DNA from: Sinorhizobium terangae
Lineage (GTDB): Bacteria > Pseudomonadota > Alphaproteobacteria > Rhizobiales > Rhizobiaceae
Direction of reading: 5' to 3'
DNA length: 64,000 nt
Assembly (NCBI RefSeq): GCF_029714365.1
Contig: NZ_CP121659.1
Span: 1 to 64,000, forward strand
Positions 1 through 8,772 of this stretch are shown in pieces (positions within the stretch are counted from its first letter, which is position 1; each line of letters opens with the position of its first letter). The notes under the pieces are model-generated. The model was given only the letters and a program-made list of their open reading frames with translations, had not been told where the DNA came from and did not search any database. A program made the translations under genes and the position numbers.

Positions 1-1446
1 ATGCGGCATGACGCACTTTTTGAGCGCGTAAGTCAGCGTTTGAAAGCTCAAGTCGGTCCGGATGTCTTCGCAAGCTGGTTTGGACGTCTCAAGCTCCATT
101 CGATTTCCAAGAGCGTTGTACGCCTTTCGGTGCCCACGACGTTTCTGAAGTCCTGGATCAACAACCGATATCTCGATCTCATCACCAGCCTGTTCCAGCA
201 GGAAGACGGCGAAATTCTGAAAGTGGAAATCCTCGTCCGCACCGCCACGCGCGGTGCCCGCCCGGGTTCCCACGAAGAAGCGATGCCGGCTGCGGCAGAA
301 ACGGCTCCGGCGGCCCCGGCACGTCGTCCGGCAGCGGCCCAGCCGATCGCCTCGGTCGCCGCGGCGGCAGTAGCGGCGGTCCAGAAACCGGCCCAGGCGC
401 CGCTTTTCGGCTCGCCGCTCGATCAGCGCTACAATTTCGACAGTTTCGTCGAAGGCTCGTCGAACCGGGTGGCGCTCGCCGCCGCACGCACCATCGCCGA
501 GGCGGGTGCCGGCGCGGTGCGCTTCAATCCGCTCTTCATTCATTCGAGCGTTGGGCTTGGCAAGACGCATCTCCTGCAGGCTATCGCGATTGCCGCTCTG
601 CAGAGCGCGCGGGCGCCACGCGTCGTCTATCTGACGGCGGAATATTTCATGTGGCGCTTCGCGACGGCAATCCGCGACAACGATGCTCTGTCTCTCAAGG
701 AATCGCTGCGCAACATCGATCTTCTGGTGATCGATGACATGCAGTTTCTGCAGGGCAAGTCGATCCAGCACGAGTTCTGCCATCTTCTGAACATGCTGCT
801 CGATTCGGCCAAGCAGGTCGTGGTCGCTGCCGACCGCGCACCGTGGGAGCTGGAATCGCTCGACAGTCGCGTTCGCTCGCGGCTTCAGGGCGGTGTTGCG
901 ATCGAGATGGAAGGTCCGGATTACGAAATGCGTCTGGAGATGCTGAAGCGGCGGCTCGAGGCCGCTCGCCAGGATGACGCATCGCTCGATATTCCGACCG
1001 ATATCCTGTGCCATGTGGCGCGCAACGTCACGGCCAGCGGCCGCGAACTGGAGGGGGCTTTCAATCAGCTGCTCTTCCGCCGCTCCTTCGAGCCTCAGCT
1101 CTCGATCGAGCGCGTCGACGAACTGCTCGGCCATCTGGTCAACGCCGGCGAGCCACGGCGAGTGCGCATCGAAGACATCCAGCGCGTCGTCGCCAAGCAC
1201 TACAACGTTTCGCGCCAGGAACTGGTGTCGAACCGCCGCACCCGCGTCATCGTCAAGCCGCGCCAGATCGCCATGTATCTGTCGAAGACCCTGACGCCGC
1301 GCTCCTTCCCGGAAATCGGCCGGCGCTTTGGCGGTCGCGATCACACGACCGTCTTGCATGCGGTGCGCAAGATCGAGGAGATGATCGCCGCTGACACGAA
1401 GCTCAGCCATGAGATCGAACTCTTGAAGCGGCTGATCAACGAATAA
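1..1446 (+). CDS. dnaA: Chromosomal replication initiator DnaA
   Basis: DnaA binds DnaA boxes, melts the origin and loads the helicase. The 481-residue protein shows all four domains: an N-terminal interaction domain (about 1-90), an Ala/Pro-rich linker (about 90-135), an AAA+ ATPase and a C-terminal helix-turn-helix. The Walker A core GLGKT has its lysine at about 188; the first loop residue is Ser, which I believe is usual in rhizobia. Walker B carries D245-D246. The C-terminal signature [18 protein letters not shown] reads DnaA boxes. The gene begins at base 1, so an in-frame start a few codons upstream cannot be excluded. A strong terminator follows the stop. Confidence 0.97.
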   Translation: MRHDALFERVSQRLKAQVGPDVFASWFGRLKLHSISKSVVRLSVPTTFLKSWINNRYLDLITSLFQQEDGEILKVEILVRTATRGARPGSHEEAMPAAAETAPAAPARRPAAAQPIASVAAAAVAAVQKPAQAPLFGSPLDQRYNFDSFVEGSSNRVALAAARTIAEAGAGAVRFNPLFIHSSVGLGKTHLLQAIAIAALQSARAPRVVYLTAEYFMWRFATAIRDNDALSLKESLRNIDLLVIDDMQFLQGKSIQHEFCHLLNMLLDSAKQVVVAADRAPWELESLDSRVRSRLQGGVAIEMEGPDYEMRLEMLKRRLEAARQDDASLDIPTDILCHVARNVTASGRELEGAFNQLLFRRSFEPQLSIERVDELLGHLVNAGEPRRVRIEDIQRVVAKHYNVSRQELVSNRRTRVIVKPRQIAMYLSKTLTPRSFPEIGRRFGGRDHTTVLHAVRKIEEMIAADTKLSHEIELLKRLINE

Positions 1447-1474
1447 GCATTCTGTAGGCTGACGCTTACGAACT

Positions 1475-1498
1475 GGCCCGGCTCCGCCGGGCCTTTTT
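1475..1498 (+). terminator. Rho-independent terminator of dnaA
   Basis: A perfect 8-bp stem GGCCCGGC/GCCGGGCC (1475-1482 and 1486-1493) with a TCC loop is followed at once by five T. It lies 29 bases after the dnaA stop codon and should end the dnaA transcript. Confidence 0.9.
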
Positions 1499-1602
1499 GT
1501 TGCGCGCTTGCTGCAGAGCGGGATGCGCGCGCAAGACCATGCGCGCTTTCCTCACTCGCCGGCGGGCCAATTCCGCAATCGATACATTTTTTTCGCCTCG
1601 CT

Positions 1603-1629
1603 TGTCGGCTATCACTAGCTCCATTCGTC
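1603..1629 (+). promoter_or_regulatory. Candidate ECF42-type promoter of the DGPF/sigma operon
   Basis: TGTCGG (1603-1608), a 17-base spacer and CGTC (1626-1629) lie 24 bases before the DGPF start codon. The same arrangement with the same spacer recurs at 3306-3332. The TGTCGA-like -35 and CGWC-like -10 agree with what I recall for ECF42 sigma factors, which suggests autoregulation. This is inference from motif and position. Confidence 0.6.
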
Positions 1630-1653
1630 TTCAGACCAGCCGAGGAGATTTCA

Positions 1654-2028
1654 ATGCTTTATGCGGTGCTTTGCTACAACGATGAAAGTGTCACGAGCGC
1701 CTGGAGCAAGGAGGAGGACGACAAGGTCATGCGCGACCTTACCGCCGTCCAGCGCAAGTATGTCGAAGCCGGCAAGCTTGGACCGGTTGCGCGCCTCCTG
1801 CCGACGACGGCCGCTACCACGCTGCGCCACGCCGCCGGCGAGACAATTGTCATCGACGGCCCTTTCGCCGAGACCAAGGAGCAGCTGCTCGGCTTCTATC
1901 TGATCGATTGCGGATCGCTCGACGAGGCCCTCGATTTCGCCCGCGAGCTCAGTGCCGCCAATCCGAGCGCGGGCTCTTACGAGATCCGCCCGCTTTCTCT
2001 CTTTAAGCCCGGTGAGCTTCCCTCATGA
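1654..2028 (+). CDS. YCII-related DGPF-domain protein, partner of ECF sigma factor
   Basis: A 124-residue protein of the YCII-like (DGPF) family, with the naming motif DGPFAETKE beginning at residue 68. Members are small alpha/beta proteins of uncertain biochemistry that recur beside ECF42 sigma factors. The SD GAGGAG (1643-1648) supports the start. Its stop overlaps the sigma factor start in an ATGA junction, so the two are co-transcribed and probably translationally coupled. The promoter motif at 1603-1629 suggests the pair is driven by its own sigma factor. No catalytic role can be assigned from the sequence. Confidence 0.88.
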   Translation: MLYAVLCYNDESVTSAWSKEEDDKVMRDLTAVQRKYVEAGKLGPVARLLPTTAATTLRHAAGETIVIDGPFAETKEQLLGFYLIDCGSLDEALDFARELSAANPSAGSYEIRPLSLFKPGELPS

Positions 2029-3290
2029 CAGACACTGCCTGGATCGACCTCGCTCTGGTATCTGCCCGGCCGCACGCGATGGGCGCGCTTCTGCGCTATT
2101 TTCGCAATCTCGACATGGCCGAGGAGGCCTTCCAGGAGGCCTGCATCCGGGCATTGACGGCCTGGCCGAAGAGTGGCCCGCCGCGGGATCCCGCCGCCTG
2201 GCTGATTTTCGTCGGCCGCAACAGCGGCATCGACAAGGTGCGGCGCCAGGCGCGCGAGACGGTGCTGCCGCCGGAGGAACTGCTGTCGGACCTCGAAGAC
2301 CGGGAGAGCGAGCTCGCTGACCGCCTCGACGGCTCGCATTACCGCGACGACATCCTTCGTCTGCTCTTCGTCTGCAGCAATCCGGCCCTGCCGGCAACCC
2401 AGCAGATCGCGCTGGCGCTCCGGGTCGTCTCCGGCCTCTCTGTCAGGCAGATCGCGCGCGCCTTCTTGGTCAGCGAGGCGGCGATGGAGCAGCGCATTAC
2501 CCGCGCCAAGGCGCGCGTCGCGGCGGCCGGCATTCCCTTCGAGACGCCCGATGCCGCCGATCGCGCCGAGCGGCTCGCGGCGGTCGCGACGATGATCTAC
2601 CTCGTCTTCAACGAGGGCTATTCGGCGATGAATGGCCCGGAGGGCGTGTCGGCGGATCTTTGTGACGAGGCGATCCGGCTCGCCCGGCTGCTCCTCAGGT
2701 TGTTTCCGGCCGAACCGGAAATCATGGGCCTGACGGCGCTGCTGTTGCTTCAGCATTCGCGCGCCAGGGCGCGCTTCGATGCCCACGGCGCCATCGTCCT
2801 GCTCGAAGATCAGGACCGGCGGCTGTGGAACAGGGGGATGATCACCGAGGCGCTCGCGATGATCGACAAGGCCATGCGGCACCGGCGCCCCGGCCCCTAC
2901 CAGGTTCAAGCGGCGATTGCCGCGCTTCATGCGCGCGCCGAGCGTCCCGAACTGACCGACTGGGAGGAGATTGATCTGCTCTATCAGACGCTCGAACGTC
3001 TGCAACCGTCGCCCGTCGTCACTCTCAACCGCGCCGTCGCAGTGTCGAAGCGCAAGGGGGCGGAAGCGGCACTGGCACTGGTCGATCCGCTTGGCGAAAG
3101 GCTGTCCGGCTATTTCTACTATCACGGTCTGCGCGGGGCCCTGCTTAAGCAGATGGGCCGCGTCTGCGAGGCGCGCGTTGCATTCGACCGCGCCATTTCG
3201 CTTGCGACGAATGCAGCGGAGGCCGCCTATATCCGCACGCAGCTCGATCATCTTGCGGCGGAAACGGACCTTGCCGAGGAAAAACAATAA
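2025..3290 (+). CDS. ECF sigma factor with long C-terminal extension (ECF42 type)
   Basis: A 421-residue sigma-70-like factor. Region 2 lies near residues 10-75 and contains ALLRYFRNLDMAEEAFQEA. Region 4 lies near 125-175 with the helix-turn-helix around GLSVRQIARAFLVSEAAMEQ. The remaining 230 or so residues form an alpha-helical, TPR-like extension (DUF6596 type), which separates ECF42 from ordinary 180-residue ECF factors. No anti-sigma factor gene is adjacent; in this class the extension is thought to control activity. It overlaps the DGPF gene by 4 bases. Likely targets are its own operon and the SRPBCC gene downstream. Confidence 0.9.
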   Translation: MTDTAWIDLALVSARPHAMGALLRYFRNLDMAEEAFQEACIRALTAWPKSGPPRDPAAWLIFVGRNSGIDKVRRQARETVLPPEELLSDLEDRESELADRLDGSHYRDDILRLLFVCSNPALPATQQIALALRVVSGLSVRQIARAFLVSEAAMEQRITRAKARVAAAGIPFETPDAADRAERLAAVATMIYLVFNEGYSAMNGPEGVSADLCDEAIRLARLLLRLFPAEPEIMGLTALLLLQHSRARARFDAHGAIVLLEDQDRRLWNRGMITEALAMIDKAMRHRRPGPYQVQAAIAALHARAERPELTDWEEIDLLYQTLERLQPSPVVTLNRAVAVSKRKGAEAALALVDPLGERLSGYFYYHGLRGALLKQMGRVCEARVAFDRAISLATNAAEAAYIRTQLDHLAAETDLAEEKQ

Positions 3291-3305
3291 AAATTCGGCT
3301 GTCAC

Positions 3306-3332
3306 TGTCGGACTCTGATTTTCCGCGTCGTC
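3306..3332 (+). promoter_or_regulatory. Candidate ECF42-type promoter of the SRPBCC gene
   Basis: TGTCGG (3306-3311), 17 bases, then CGTC (3329-3332), identical in both boxes and in spacing to the motif at 1603-1629. It lies 31 bases before the ATG of the SRPBCC gene. Two exact matches on either side of one sigma gene suggest a small local regulon. Confidence 0.6.
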
Positions 3333-3363
3333 CTTAGACCGAAACCACCACGGAGGATTGGAA

Positions 3364-3846
3364 ATGACCGCAGCGACCGACATCAAGCCCGCCGACGAGC
3401 GCGAACTGGTGCTCACCCGCCTTATCGATGCGCCACGCGAAAAGGTTTATCGCGCCTTCACGGATGCCGAACTCTTGAAGCAATGGTTTGCACCCTTGCC
3501 GTGGACGATCACGGAAGCGGAGCTCGATGTCAGGTCAGGCGGTACCAACCGGTTCGTCATGCGCTCCCCGGAAGGCGAACTCTATCCCAATCAGGGCGTC
3601 TATCTGGAGGTTGTTCCGAACGAGAAGCTTGTGCTGACCGACGCATATACGGAAGCCTGGAAGCCTTCGGAGAAACCCTTCATGACGGCGATCCTGACCT
3701 TCGAGGATGAAGACGGCAAGACCCGCTACACGGCCCGCGCCCGCCACTGGAGCGCGGCGGACCGGGAGGCGCACGAAAAGATGGGCTTTCACGAGGGCTG
3801 GGGTCAATGCGCCGACCAGCTCGCCGCGCTTGTCGCAAAACTCTGA
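3364..3846 (+). CDS. SRPBCC (AHSA1-like) domain protein
   Basis: A 160-residue START-like lipid/ligand-binding fold of the AHSA1 branch. Family hallmarks are visible near the start (residues 18-45, around IDAPREKVYRAFTDAELLKQWF) and at the end (HEGWGQCADQLAAL). The ATG at 3364 has the SD GGAGG seven bases upstream and is preferred over the in-frame TTG two codons earlier. Ligand and function are unknown. The putative ECF42-type promoter in front and the position just after the sigma gene make it a likely member of that regulon, perhaps with the following gene. Confidence 0.85.
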   Translation: MTAATDIKPADERELVLTRLIDAPREKVYRAFTDAELLKQWFAPLPWTITEAELDVRSGGTNRFVMRSPEGELYPNQGVYLEVVPNEKLVLTDAYTEAWKPSEKPFMTAILTFEDEDGKTRYTARARHWSAADREAHEKMGFHEGWGQCADQLAALVAKL

Positions 3847-3914
3847 CGCGAACGGGCGGTGGCCGACAGCGCCTTGCGTCTTTCAGGCACAAAGATCGAT
3901 CAAGGAGATGAACC

Positions 3915-4778
3915 ATGTCCGACATCGGAACGAGAACTGCCGCCGCCGACGAGATCCGTGCGGTGATCGAGGATTGGACTGAAGCGATGCGGGTCAAAGA
4001 CGCGGCCCGCGTGCTTGCCCACGGTACGCAAGATTGCCTCGTCTATTCGCTGGCGCCACCTCTTAAGGAACCAGCAGCGGGCGCCGAGGGCCTTGAGGAG
4101 TGGTTCTCGACCTGGAAAGGGCCGCTCGGCTACCAGCTTCAGGAGCTGGAAATTTCGGCAGGCGGCGACGTCGCCTTCGCGACGGCGCTCACCCATCTCT
4201 CAGGCGAGAAGCTGGACGGTGAAAAGGCAGCGCTCTGGTTTCGCCAGACGCTGGGTTTGAGGCGCACCGAGAACGGATGGAAGATCGCCCACCAGCACGA
4301 ATCGGTGCCCTTCTACATGGACGGGAGCTTCAAGGCGGCGATCGATCTCGATCCGAAGTCAGAGGTCGATTGGCAGGCGCCGTCGCGCCCGCCGATGGCC
4401 GGCGTCATCGCCTATCTTAACGTCCAGGACGCGAATGCCACGGCGGAATTCTACGGCCGTGCCTTCGGCGCCAGGGAGGTGGACCGCAGATATGCCGAGG
4501 ACGGCAAACGCCTCATCCACTGCCATCTGACGATCAATGGCGGCGCGCTGATGCTGAACGATCCGTTTCCTGAATTCGGCTATCCCTGGAAGCCGCAGGA
4601 AGGCGTCGTCCTGCATCTCGTCGTCGACGACGCGGATTTCTGGTGGAAGCGCGCCGTCGCCGCGGGGGCAGAGGTGACGATGCCTTTGGCGGTCGCCTTC
4701 TGGGGCGACTATTATGGCCAGTTCCGCGATCCCTTCGGCGTCCTTTGGGCAATTGTCGCGCCAGTCAAAAAGGATTGA
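3915..4778 (+). CDS. Fusion of SnoaL/NTF2-like and VOC (PhnB-like) domains
   Basis: A 287-residue two-domain protein. Residues 10-140 form a SnoaL/ketosteroid-isomerase-like (NTF2 fold) domain, including the WKIAHQHESVPFY ending typical of that fold. Residues 152-285 form a glyoxalase/bleomycin-resistance (VOC, PhnB-like) domain with the signature YLNVQDANATAEFYGRAFGA and the end DPFGVLWAIV. Both folds bind small molecules; no substrate can be inferred. The SD AAGGAG (3902-3907) sits well for this ATG. It lies 68 bases after the SRPBCC gene without an obvious promoter, so co-transcription is likely. Confidence 0.82.
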   Translation: MSDIGTRTAAADEIRAVIEDWTEAMRVKDAARVLAHGTQDCLVYSLAPPLKEPAAGAEGLEEWFSTWKGPLGYQLQELEISAGGDVAFATALTHLSGEKLDGEKAALWFRQTLGLRRTENGWKIAHQHESVPFYMDGSFKAAIDLDPKSEVDWQAPSRPPMAGVIAYLNVQDANATAEFYGRAFGAREVDRRYAEDGKRLIHCHLTINGGALMLNDPFPEFGYPWKPQEGVVLHLVVDDADFWWKRAVAAGAEVTMPLAVAFWGDYYGQFRDPFGVLWAIVAPVKKD

Positions 4779-4946
4779 CGCAGCGGCCTGCCGATTCTGG
4801 CCAACGAGCAGGCAACTTGCGGGACAAGCATCATTCTTGGCCCGCACGAAACGAACTTGCAAAGTGCGCGCTGGAACAGAGCGCAATTTTCGCGGTTCAT
4901 GCACTACCCTCGCGGGCAACTCTCCGATCCTGCCGAGCGAGGCAAT

Positions 4947-5561
4947 ATGATCCTTTACTACCAAACCCATTCGCCCTTTGCGCGCAAGGCACTCGTTTTC
5001 GCCCACGAAGCCGGGCTTGCGGGCCGGATCGAGGTCATTCACCACGAAACGAGCCCGACACGACGCAATGAGCGGGTTTATGCCGAAAACCCACTCGGAA
5101 AGGTTCCCGTGCTGCTTCGCGCAGGCGGACCAGCGATCTTCGATTCCGATGTGATATGTGCCTATCTCGACACTCTTCATGACGGCAGGAGGCTCATTCC
5201 AGAAAGTGGCGAGGCCCGTTGGAACGCCTTGGTTCTGCAGTCGGTCGCGCAAGGGCTGGCGCAAACCGCGATCAATCTCCGTTGGGAGACTGCCCGACGG
5301 CCGGAACAGCTGCGCTACGCGACACTTCGCGACGGTTTCGTCGAAAAAATAGAAGCTACCTATGACTGGCTGGAAACCGCGCTGGACCCGACGGTGCCGC
5401 TTCATGTCGGTCATGTCGCGCTGGCGACGACCCTCTCCTGGATGGAGTTCCGCGACTTGCCGTCGTTTCGCGCTCGGCCGAAGCTAAGTCGATGGATCGA
5501 CGAATTCGAGAAAAGGCCTTCGATGCTGGCGACGCCGCTCTTCGGCGAGACACATGATTGA
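4947..5561 (+). CDS. Glutathione S-transferase family protein
   Basis: A 204-residue protein with an N-terminal thioredoxin-like GST domain (about 1-80). Ser9 in YYQTHSPFARKAL sits where the catalytic residue falls, and NPLGKVPVL carries the cis-proline of the glutathione site; an all-helical C-terminal domain follows. The ATG at 4947 is chosen because it gives the standard GST N-terminus and follows GCGAGG; the frame is open further upstream. It converges on hemW. Substrate unknown. Confidence 0.88.
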   Translation: MILYYQTHSPFARKALVFAHEAGLAGRIEVIHHETSPTRRNERVYAENPLGKVPVLLRAGGPAIFDSDVICAYLDTLHDGRRLIPESGEARWNALVLQSVAQGLAQTAINLRWETARRPEQLRYATLRDGFVEKIEATYDWLETALDPTVPLHVGHVALATTLSWMEFRDLPSFRARPKLSRWIDEFEKRPSMLATPLFGETHD

Positions 5562-5585
5562 CCGCCGTCGCATCCCGGTTTCGTG

Positions 5586-6767
5586 TCAGCAGGCGAGGTC
5601 GGCGACCACCGCGTCGAGGATCAGCATCCCGGCCGGCGTGCAGCGCAGCCGCGAATTGCCGAGCCGTTCGATGAAGCCGTGTTCGATCAGGAACTGTTCA
5701 CGATCCGGATCGGGATCGCGGCCGGAAAGGCTCTGCCAGCGAGCGAGATCCACACCTTCCCTGAGCCGAAGGCCCATCAACAGGAGTTCGTCGGCTTGGG
5801 CTTCAAGGTCCAGCAGTTCGCGCTCGATCATGCCATGGCCCTGCTCTTCGACGAGGCGGAGCCATTCTTCGGGCTTTCGTTCCGTCGCTGTCGCCACCTT
5901 GGCGCCGCCGATCGTCAGCCGTCCATGGGCGCCGGGGCCGATACCCGCATAGTCGCCATAACGCCAATAGGTGAGATTGTGCCGGCTTTCCGCACCCGGC
6001 CGTGCGTGATTGGACACTTCATAGGCCGGCATGCCGATTGCCGCGGTAATCTCCTGCGTCGCCTCATAGAGTACGGCCGACTGCTCGCCGTCCGGAACGA
6101 CGAGCTTGCCGGCCTTGTGCAGCCCGTAGAAGGGCGTCCCTTCCTCGATCGTCAATTGATAGAGCGAGAGATGGTCGACCGCATAGGAGACCGCCTCCTT
6201 CAGTTCGCGCTCCCACTCCTCGACGGTCTGGTTCGGACGGGCATAGATCAGGTCGAAAGACATGCGCGGAAAAATTTCCCGCGCCAACCGGACCGCCTTC
6301 AGCGCGTCCTCGACATTGTGCAGGCGCCCCAGGAACTTCAGATCGCGGTCATTGAGCGCTTGTACGCCGAGCGAGACGCGGTTGACGCCGGCGGCACGAT
6401 AGCCGTGGAAGCGCGTTGCCTCGACGCTCGATGGATTGGCCTCCATGGTGATCTCGATGCCATCCGGCACGTGCCAATGGCTGGCAATCCCGTTCAGGAT
6501 TGCATCGACGGTCGCCGGATCCATCAGCGACGGCGTGCCACCGCCCATGAAGATGCTGGTGACCGTCCGTAGACCGGAGAGTTCGCGGGCTTCCGCCATT
6601 TCCCGCAGGAAGGCCGTGACGAAGCGCGGCTGGTCTACCGGCTGATGGCGCACATGGCTGTTGAAGTCGCAATAGGGGCACTTTGCCGCGCAAAACGGCC
6701 AGTGCACATAGACCCCGAAGCCGGGGTCCATGCCGTCACCGATCGCCGAGAGCGGGGTCACATGCAT
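5586..6767 (-). CDS. hemW: Radical SAM heme chaperone HemW
   Basis: HemW is a radical SAM protein that binds heme and delivers it to respiratory enzymes; it was long misannotated as anaerobic coproporphyrinogen oxidase. The CxxxCxxC iron-sulfur motif is C26-C30-C33 in CAAKCPYCDF, followed by the SAM-binding MGGGTPSLM. Total length is 393 residues. It is the last gene of the minus-strand run rph-VOC-rdgB-hemW, 12 bases after rdgB. A later Met (codon 13, base 6731) is an alternative start just before the conserved FGVYVHWPFC. Confidence 0.93.
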   Translation of the reverse strand: MHVTPLSAIGDGMDPGFGVYVHWPFCAAKCPYCDFNSHVRHQPVDQPRFVTAFLREMAEARELSGLRTVTSIFMGGGTPSLMDPATVDAILNGIASHWHVPDGIEITMEANPSSVEATRFHGYRAAGVNRVSLGVQALNDRDLKFLGRLHNVEDALKAVRLAREIFPRMSFDLIYARPNQTVEEWERELKEAVSYAVDHLSLYQLTIEEGTPFYGLHKAGKLVVPDGEQSAVLYEATQEITAAIGMPAYEVSNHARPGAESRHNLTYWRYGDYAGIGPGAHGRLTIGGAKVATATERKPEEWLRLVEEQGHGMIERELLDLEAQADELLLMGLRLREGVDLARWQSLSGRDPDPDREQFLIEHGFIERLGNSRLRCTPAGMLILDAVVADLAC

Positions 6768-6779
6768 TGCATTCGTCTT

Positions 6780-7424
6780 TCAGGCGCCGAGGCAGGTTTC
6801 GGCGAACAGCTTGAAGGCGCGGGCGCGGTGCGAAAGGGCGCTCTCGTCGCCAGGCTTCCAGCCATGCTTCTCTTCCGCGGTCATCTCGCCAAAGGTGGTG
6901 TCGTAGCCCGTCGGTTGAAAGACCGGGTCATAGCCGAATCCGCTCGTTCCGCGCGGCGGCCAGACGACCTGGCCCTCGACCTCGCCGCGGAAGAGCTCGA
7001 CATGGCCGTCCGGCCAGGCAAGGCAAAGCACGGAGACGAAGCGCGCGGTCCGGCTCTCGGGCGTCACCGCGCCTTTCTCCTTGAGCGCCTTTTCGACCTT
7101 TTCCATCGCCATGCCGAAGTCGCGGGTGCCGTCTTCGCGCTCGGCCCAATTGGCGGTATAGACGCCCGGCGCGCCATCGAGGGCATCGATCGCGAGACCG
7201 GAATCGTCCGAGAGCGCCGGCAGGCCGGAGGCCCTTGCCGAGGCAAGCGCCTTGATCGTGGCGTTTTCCTCAAACGTCGTGCCGGTCTCCTCCGGCTCGA
7301 TGAAGTTGAGATCGGCGGCCGATTTCGCCTCGAAGCCGAGCGGACCGATCAGGTCGCGGATTTCGCGGATCTTGCCGGCATTGTGGCTCGCGACGACGAG
7401 CGTCTTGTCATCCAGTTTGCGCAT
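6780..7424 (-). CDS. rdgB: Non-canonical purine NTP pyrophosphatase RdgB/HAM1
   Basis: Hydrolyses dITP, XTP and similar deaminated nucleotides to monophosphates, keeping them out of DNA and RNA. The 214-residue protein carries the N-terminal signature [17 protein letters not shown], the [20 protein letters not shown] active-site segment and the late [19 protein letters not shown] segment. It follows rph and a VOC gene on the same strand, an arrangement common in alphaproteobacteria. Confidence 0.95.
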   Translation of the reverse strand: MRKLDDKTLVVASHNAGKIREIRDLIGPLGFEAKSAADLNFIEPEETGTTFEENATIKALASARASGLPALSDDSGLAIDALDGAPGVYTANWAEREDGTRDFGMAMEKVEKALKEKGAVTPESRTARFVSVLCLAWPDGHVELFRGEVEGQVVWPPRGTSGFGYDPVFQPTGYDTTFGEMTAEEKHGWKPGDESALSHRARAFKLFAETCLGA

Positions 7425-7460
7425 TCTTTTTCTGTTCCATCAAGGCGGCTGCAGCCGCAT

Positions 7461-7880
7461 TCAATCAATCGCCCAGAGGCCCGGCTCCGCGCATTCCAGG
7501 CTGTTGCCGGCCGGGTCGCGGAAGTAGAAGGAGCGGGCGCCGTTGGGCCAGCGGATGTCCGCTTCGATTGGAATACCGGCGGCTTCGAGTTTTTCCTTCC
7601 ATGCGTCGAGCGCCTGCGCGGCGACCCGGAAGCACATGTGCCCCTTGCCCGTCGTCCCGTGGGGCGGCACGGGGAGCGCCGCCCCGGCCGGTGGCGGCTT
7701 GATTGTTTCGGCGGGATTGAAGATCAGGAGTATGCCTGCGCCGCAGCGGAAGAACACGTGCCGATTGCCGGCACGGGTGATCCGCTGCAAGCCGAGCAGC
7801 GTACCGTAAAAGGCCTCGGCGCGATCGAGATCTTCCGCATAGAGCGCAGTTTCGAGAATGCCTTCCAGCGCCGGGGTCAA
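7461..7880 (-). CDS. Glyoxalase/VOC family protein
   Basis: A 139-residue VOC-fold protein: ALYAEDLDRAEAFYGTLLGL at the N-terminus and FYFRDPAGNSLECAEPGLW at the end, typical of paired beta-alpha-beta-beta-beta modules that bind a metal. The substrate is not identifiable. It is inserted between rph (15 bases upstream) and rdgB (36 bases downstream) and is probably co-transcribed with both. Confidence 0.87.
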   Translation of the reverse strand: MTPALEGILETALYAEDLDRAEAFYGTLLGLQRITRAGNRHVFFRCGAGILLIFNPAETIKPPPAGAALPVPPHGTTGKGHMCFRVAAQALDAWKEKLEAAGIPIEADIRWPNGARSFYFRDPAGNSLECAEPGLWAID

Positions 7881-7895
7881 ATCTCGTCCTTTCGA

Positions 7896-8615
7896 TCAGC
7901 CAGCGATTGCCTGCTTCTGCAGCGCAATGAGTTCGGCGATGCCGTTCTTGGCGAGCGACATCAGGCTTGCGAATTCCTCTTCGCTGAAGGGTTTGCCCTC
8001 GGCCGTTCCCTGGATCTCGACGAGGCCGCCGCTGCCGGTCATGACGAAATTGGCATCCGTCTCGGCGGCGGAATCTTCGAGATAGTCGAGGTCGATCACC
8101 GCCTGGTTGGCGAAGATACCGCAGGAAATGGCAGCGACGTGGTCCTTGAGCACGCGTTCGACCTTGACCATGTTGCGCGCCTCCATCCACTTCAGACAGT
8201 CATGGAGCGCGATCCAGGCGCCGGTAATCGAGGCTGTGCGCGTGCCGCCGTCTGCCTGGATGACGTCGCAATCGATCGAGATCTGACGTTCGCCGAGTGC
8301 CGGCAGATCGACGACGGCGCGGAGCGACCGTCCGATCAGCCGCTGGATCTCCTGCGTGCGGCCGCTCTGCTTTCCGCTCGCCGCCTCACGTTTCATCCGC
8401 TCGCCGGTCGCACGCGGCAGCATGCCGTATTCGGCCGTGACCCACCCCTTGCCGCCATTGCGCAGCCAGGCGGGGACCTTTTCCTCGAGGCTCGCCGTGC
8501 ACAGCACATGCGTGTCGCCGAAACGCACGAGGCAGGAACCTTCCGCATGCTTGGAAAAATTGCGCTCGAAGGAAACCTTGCGCATTTGGTCGGTTTTTCT
8601 GCCGGATGGCCGCAT
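7896..8615 (-). CDS. rph: Ribonuclease PH
   Basis: Phosphorolytic 3'-5' exonuclease that trims tRNA precursors. The 239-residue protein opens with [20 protein letters not shown], the family hallmark, and carries the conserved [15 protein letters not shown] segment. The ATG at 8615 with AGGAG upstream is preferred over an in-frame TTG two codons earlier and gives the usual length. First gene of the rph-VOC-rdgB-hemW run, divergent from hrcA. Confidence 0.95.
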   Translation of the reverse strand: MRPSGRKTDQMRKVSFERNFSKHAEGSCLVRFGDTHVLCTASLEEKVPAWLRNGGKGWVTAEYGMLPRATGERMKREAASGKQSGRTQEIQRLIGRSLRAVVDLPALGERQISIDCDVIQADGGTRTASITGAWIALHDCLKWMEARNMVKVERVLKDHVAAISCGIFANQAVIDLDYLEDSAAETDANFVMTGSGGLVEIQGTAEGKPFSEEEFASLMSLAKNGIAELIALQKQAIAG

Positions 8616-8707
8616 CGTCAACTCCTGTTTTCTCTGCTGAGCCTTCTAGAGCATGGCGGACGCAAAGGGAACCGGCAGATATCGGCTGGGGGGATTGATT
8701 TTTCCCT

Positions 8708-8736
8708 TTTGCCATAACCGGCGCGGCCCACTATAT
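8708..8736 (+). promoter_or_regulatory. Candidate sigma-70 promoter of hrcA
   Basis: TTTGCC (8708-8713), 17 bases, CTATAT (8731-8736). The -10 matches the rhizobial housekeeping consensus CTATAT and the -35 matches CTTGAC at four of six positions. Transcription would start near 8743, which favours the GTA-preceding ATG at 8773 as the hrcA start. No CIRCE inverted repeat is visible here. Confidence 0.5.
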
Positions 8737-8772
8737 TTCAGCTTGATAGGAATGACTGCTGCACGGAGTGAT

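Noticed and set aside
1..1653. Chromosomal origin next to dnaA
   Set aside because: No DnaA-box cluster or AT-rich unwinding region is seen here; the region upstream of dnaA is outside the window, and in S. meliloti the origin is thought to lie near hemE.
1977..3416. 479-codon open frame on the minus strand
   Set aside because: Antisense to the ECF sigma gene; codon-bias shadow with no domain, and the + strand protein is clearly a sigma factor.
3861..3868. A third ECF-type -35 (CCGACA, the reverse of TGTCGG) before the NTF2-VOC gene
   Set aside because: It is on the minus strand and has no matching CGTC box at the right distance in the gene direction.
6645..8717. 690-codon open frame on the plus strand
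   Set aside because: Antisense to rdgB, the VOC gene and rph; composition is that of a reverse-strand shadow in GC-rich DNA.
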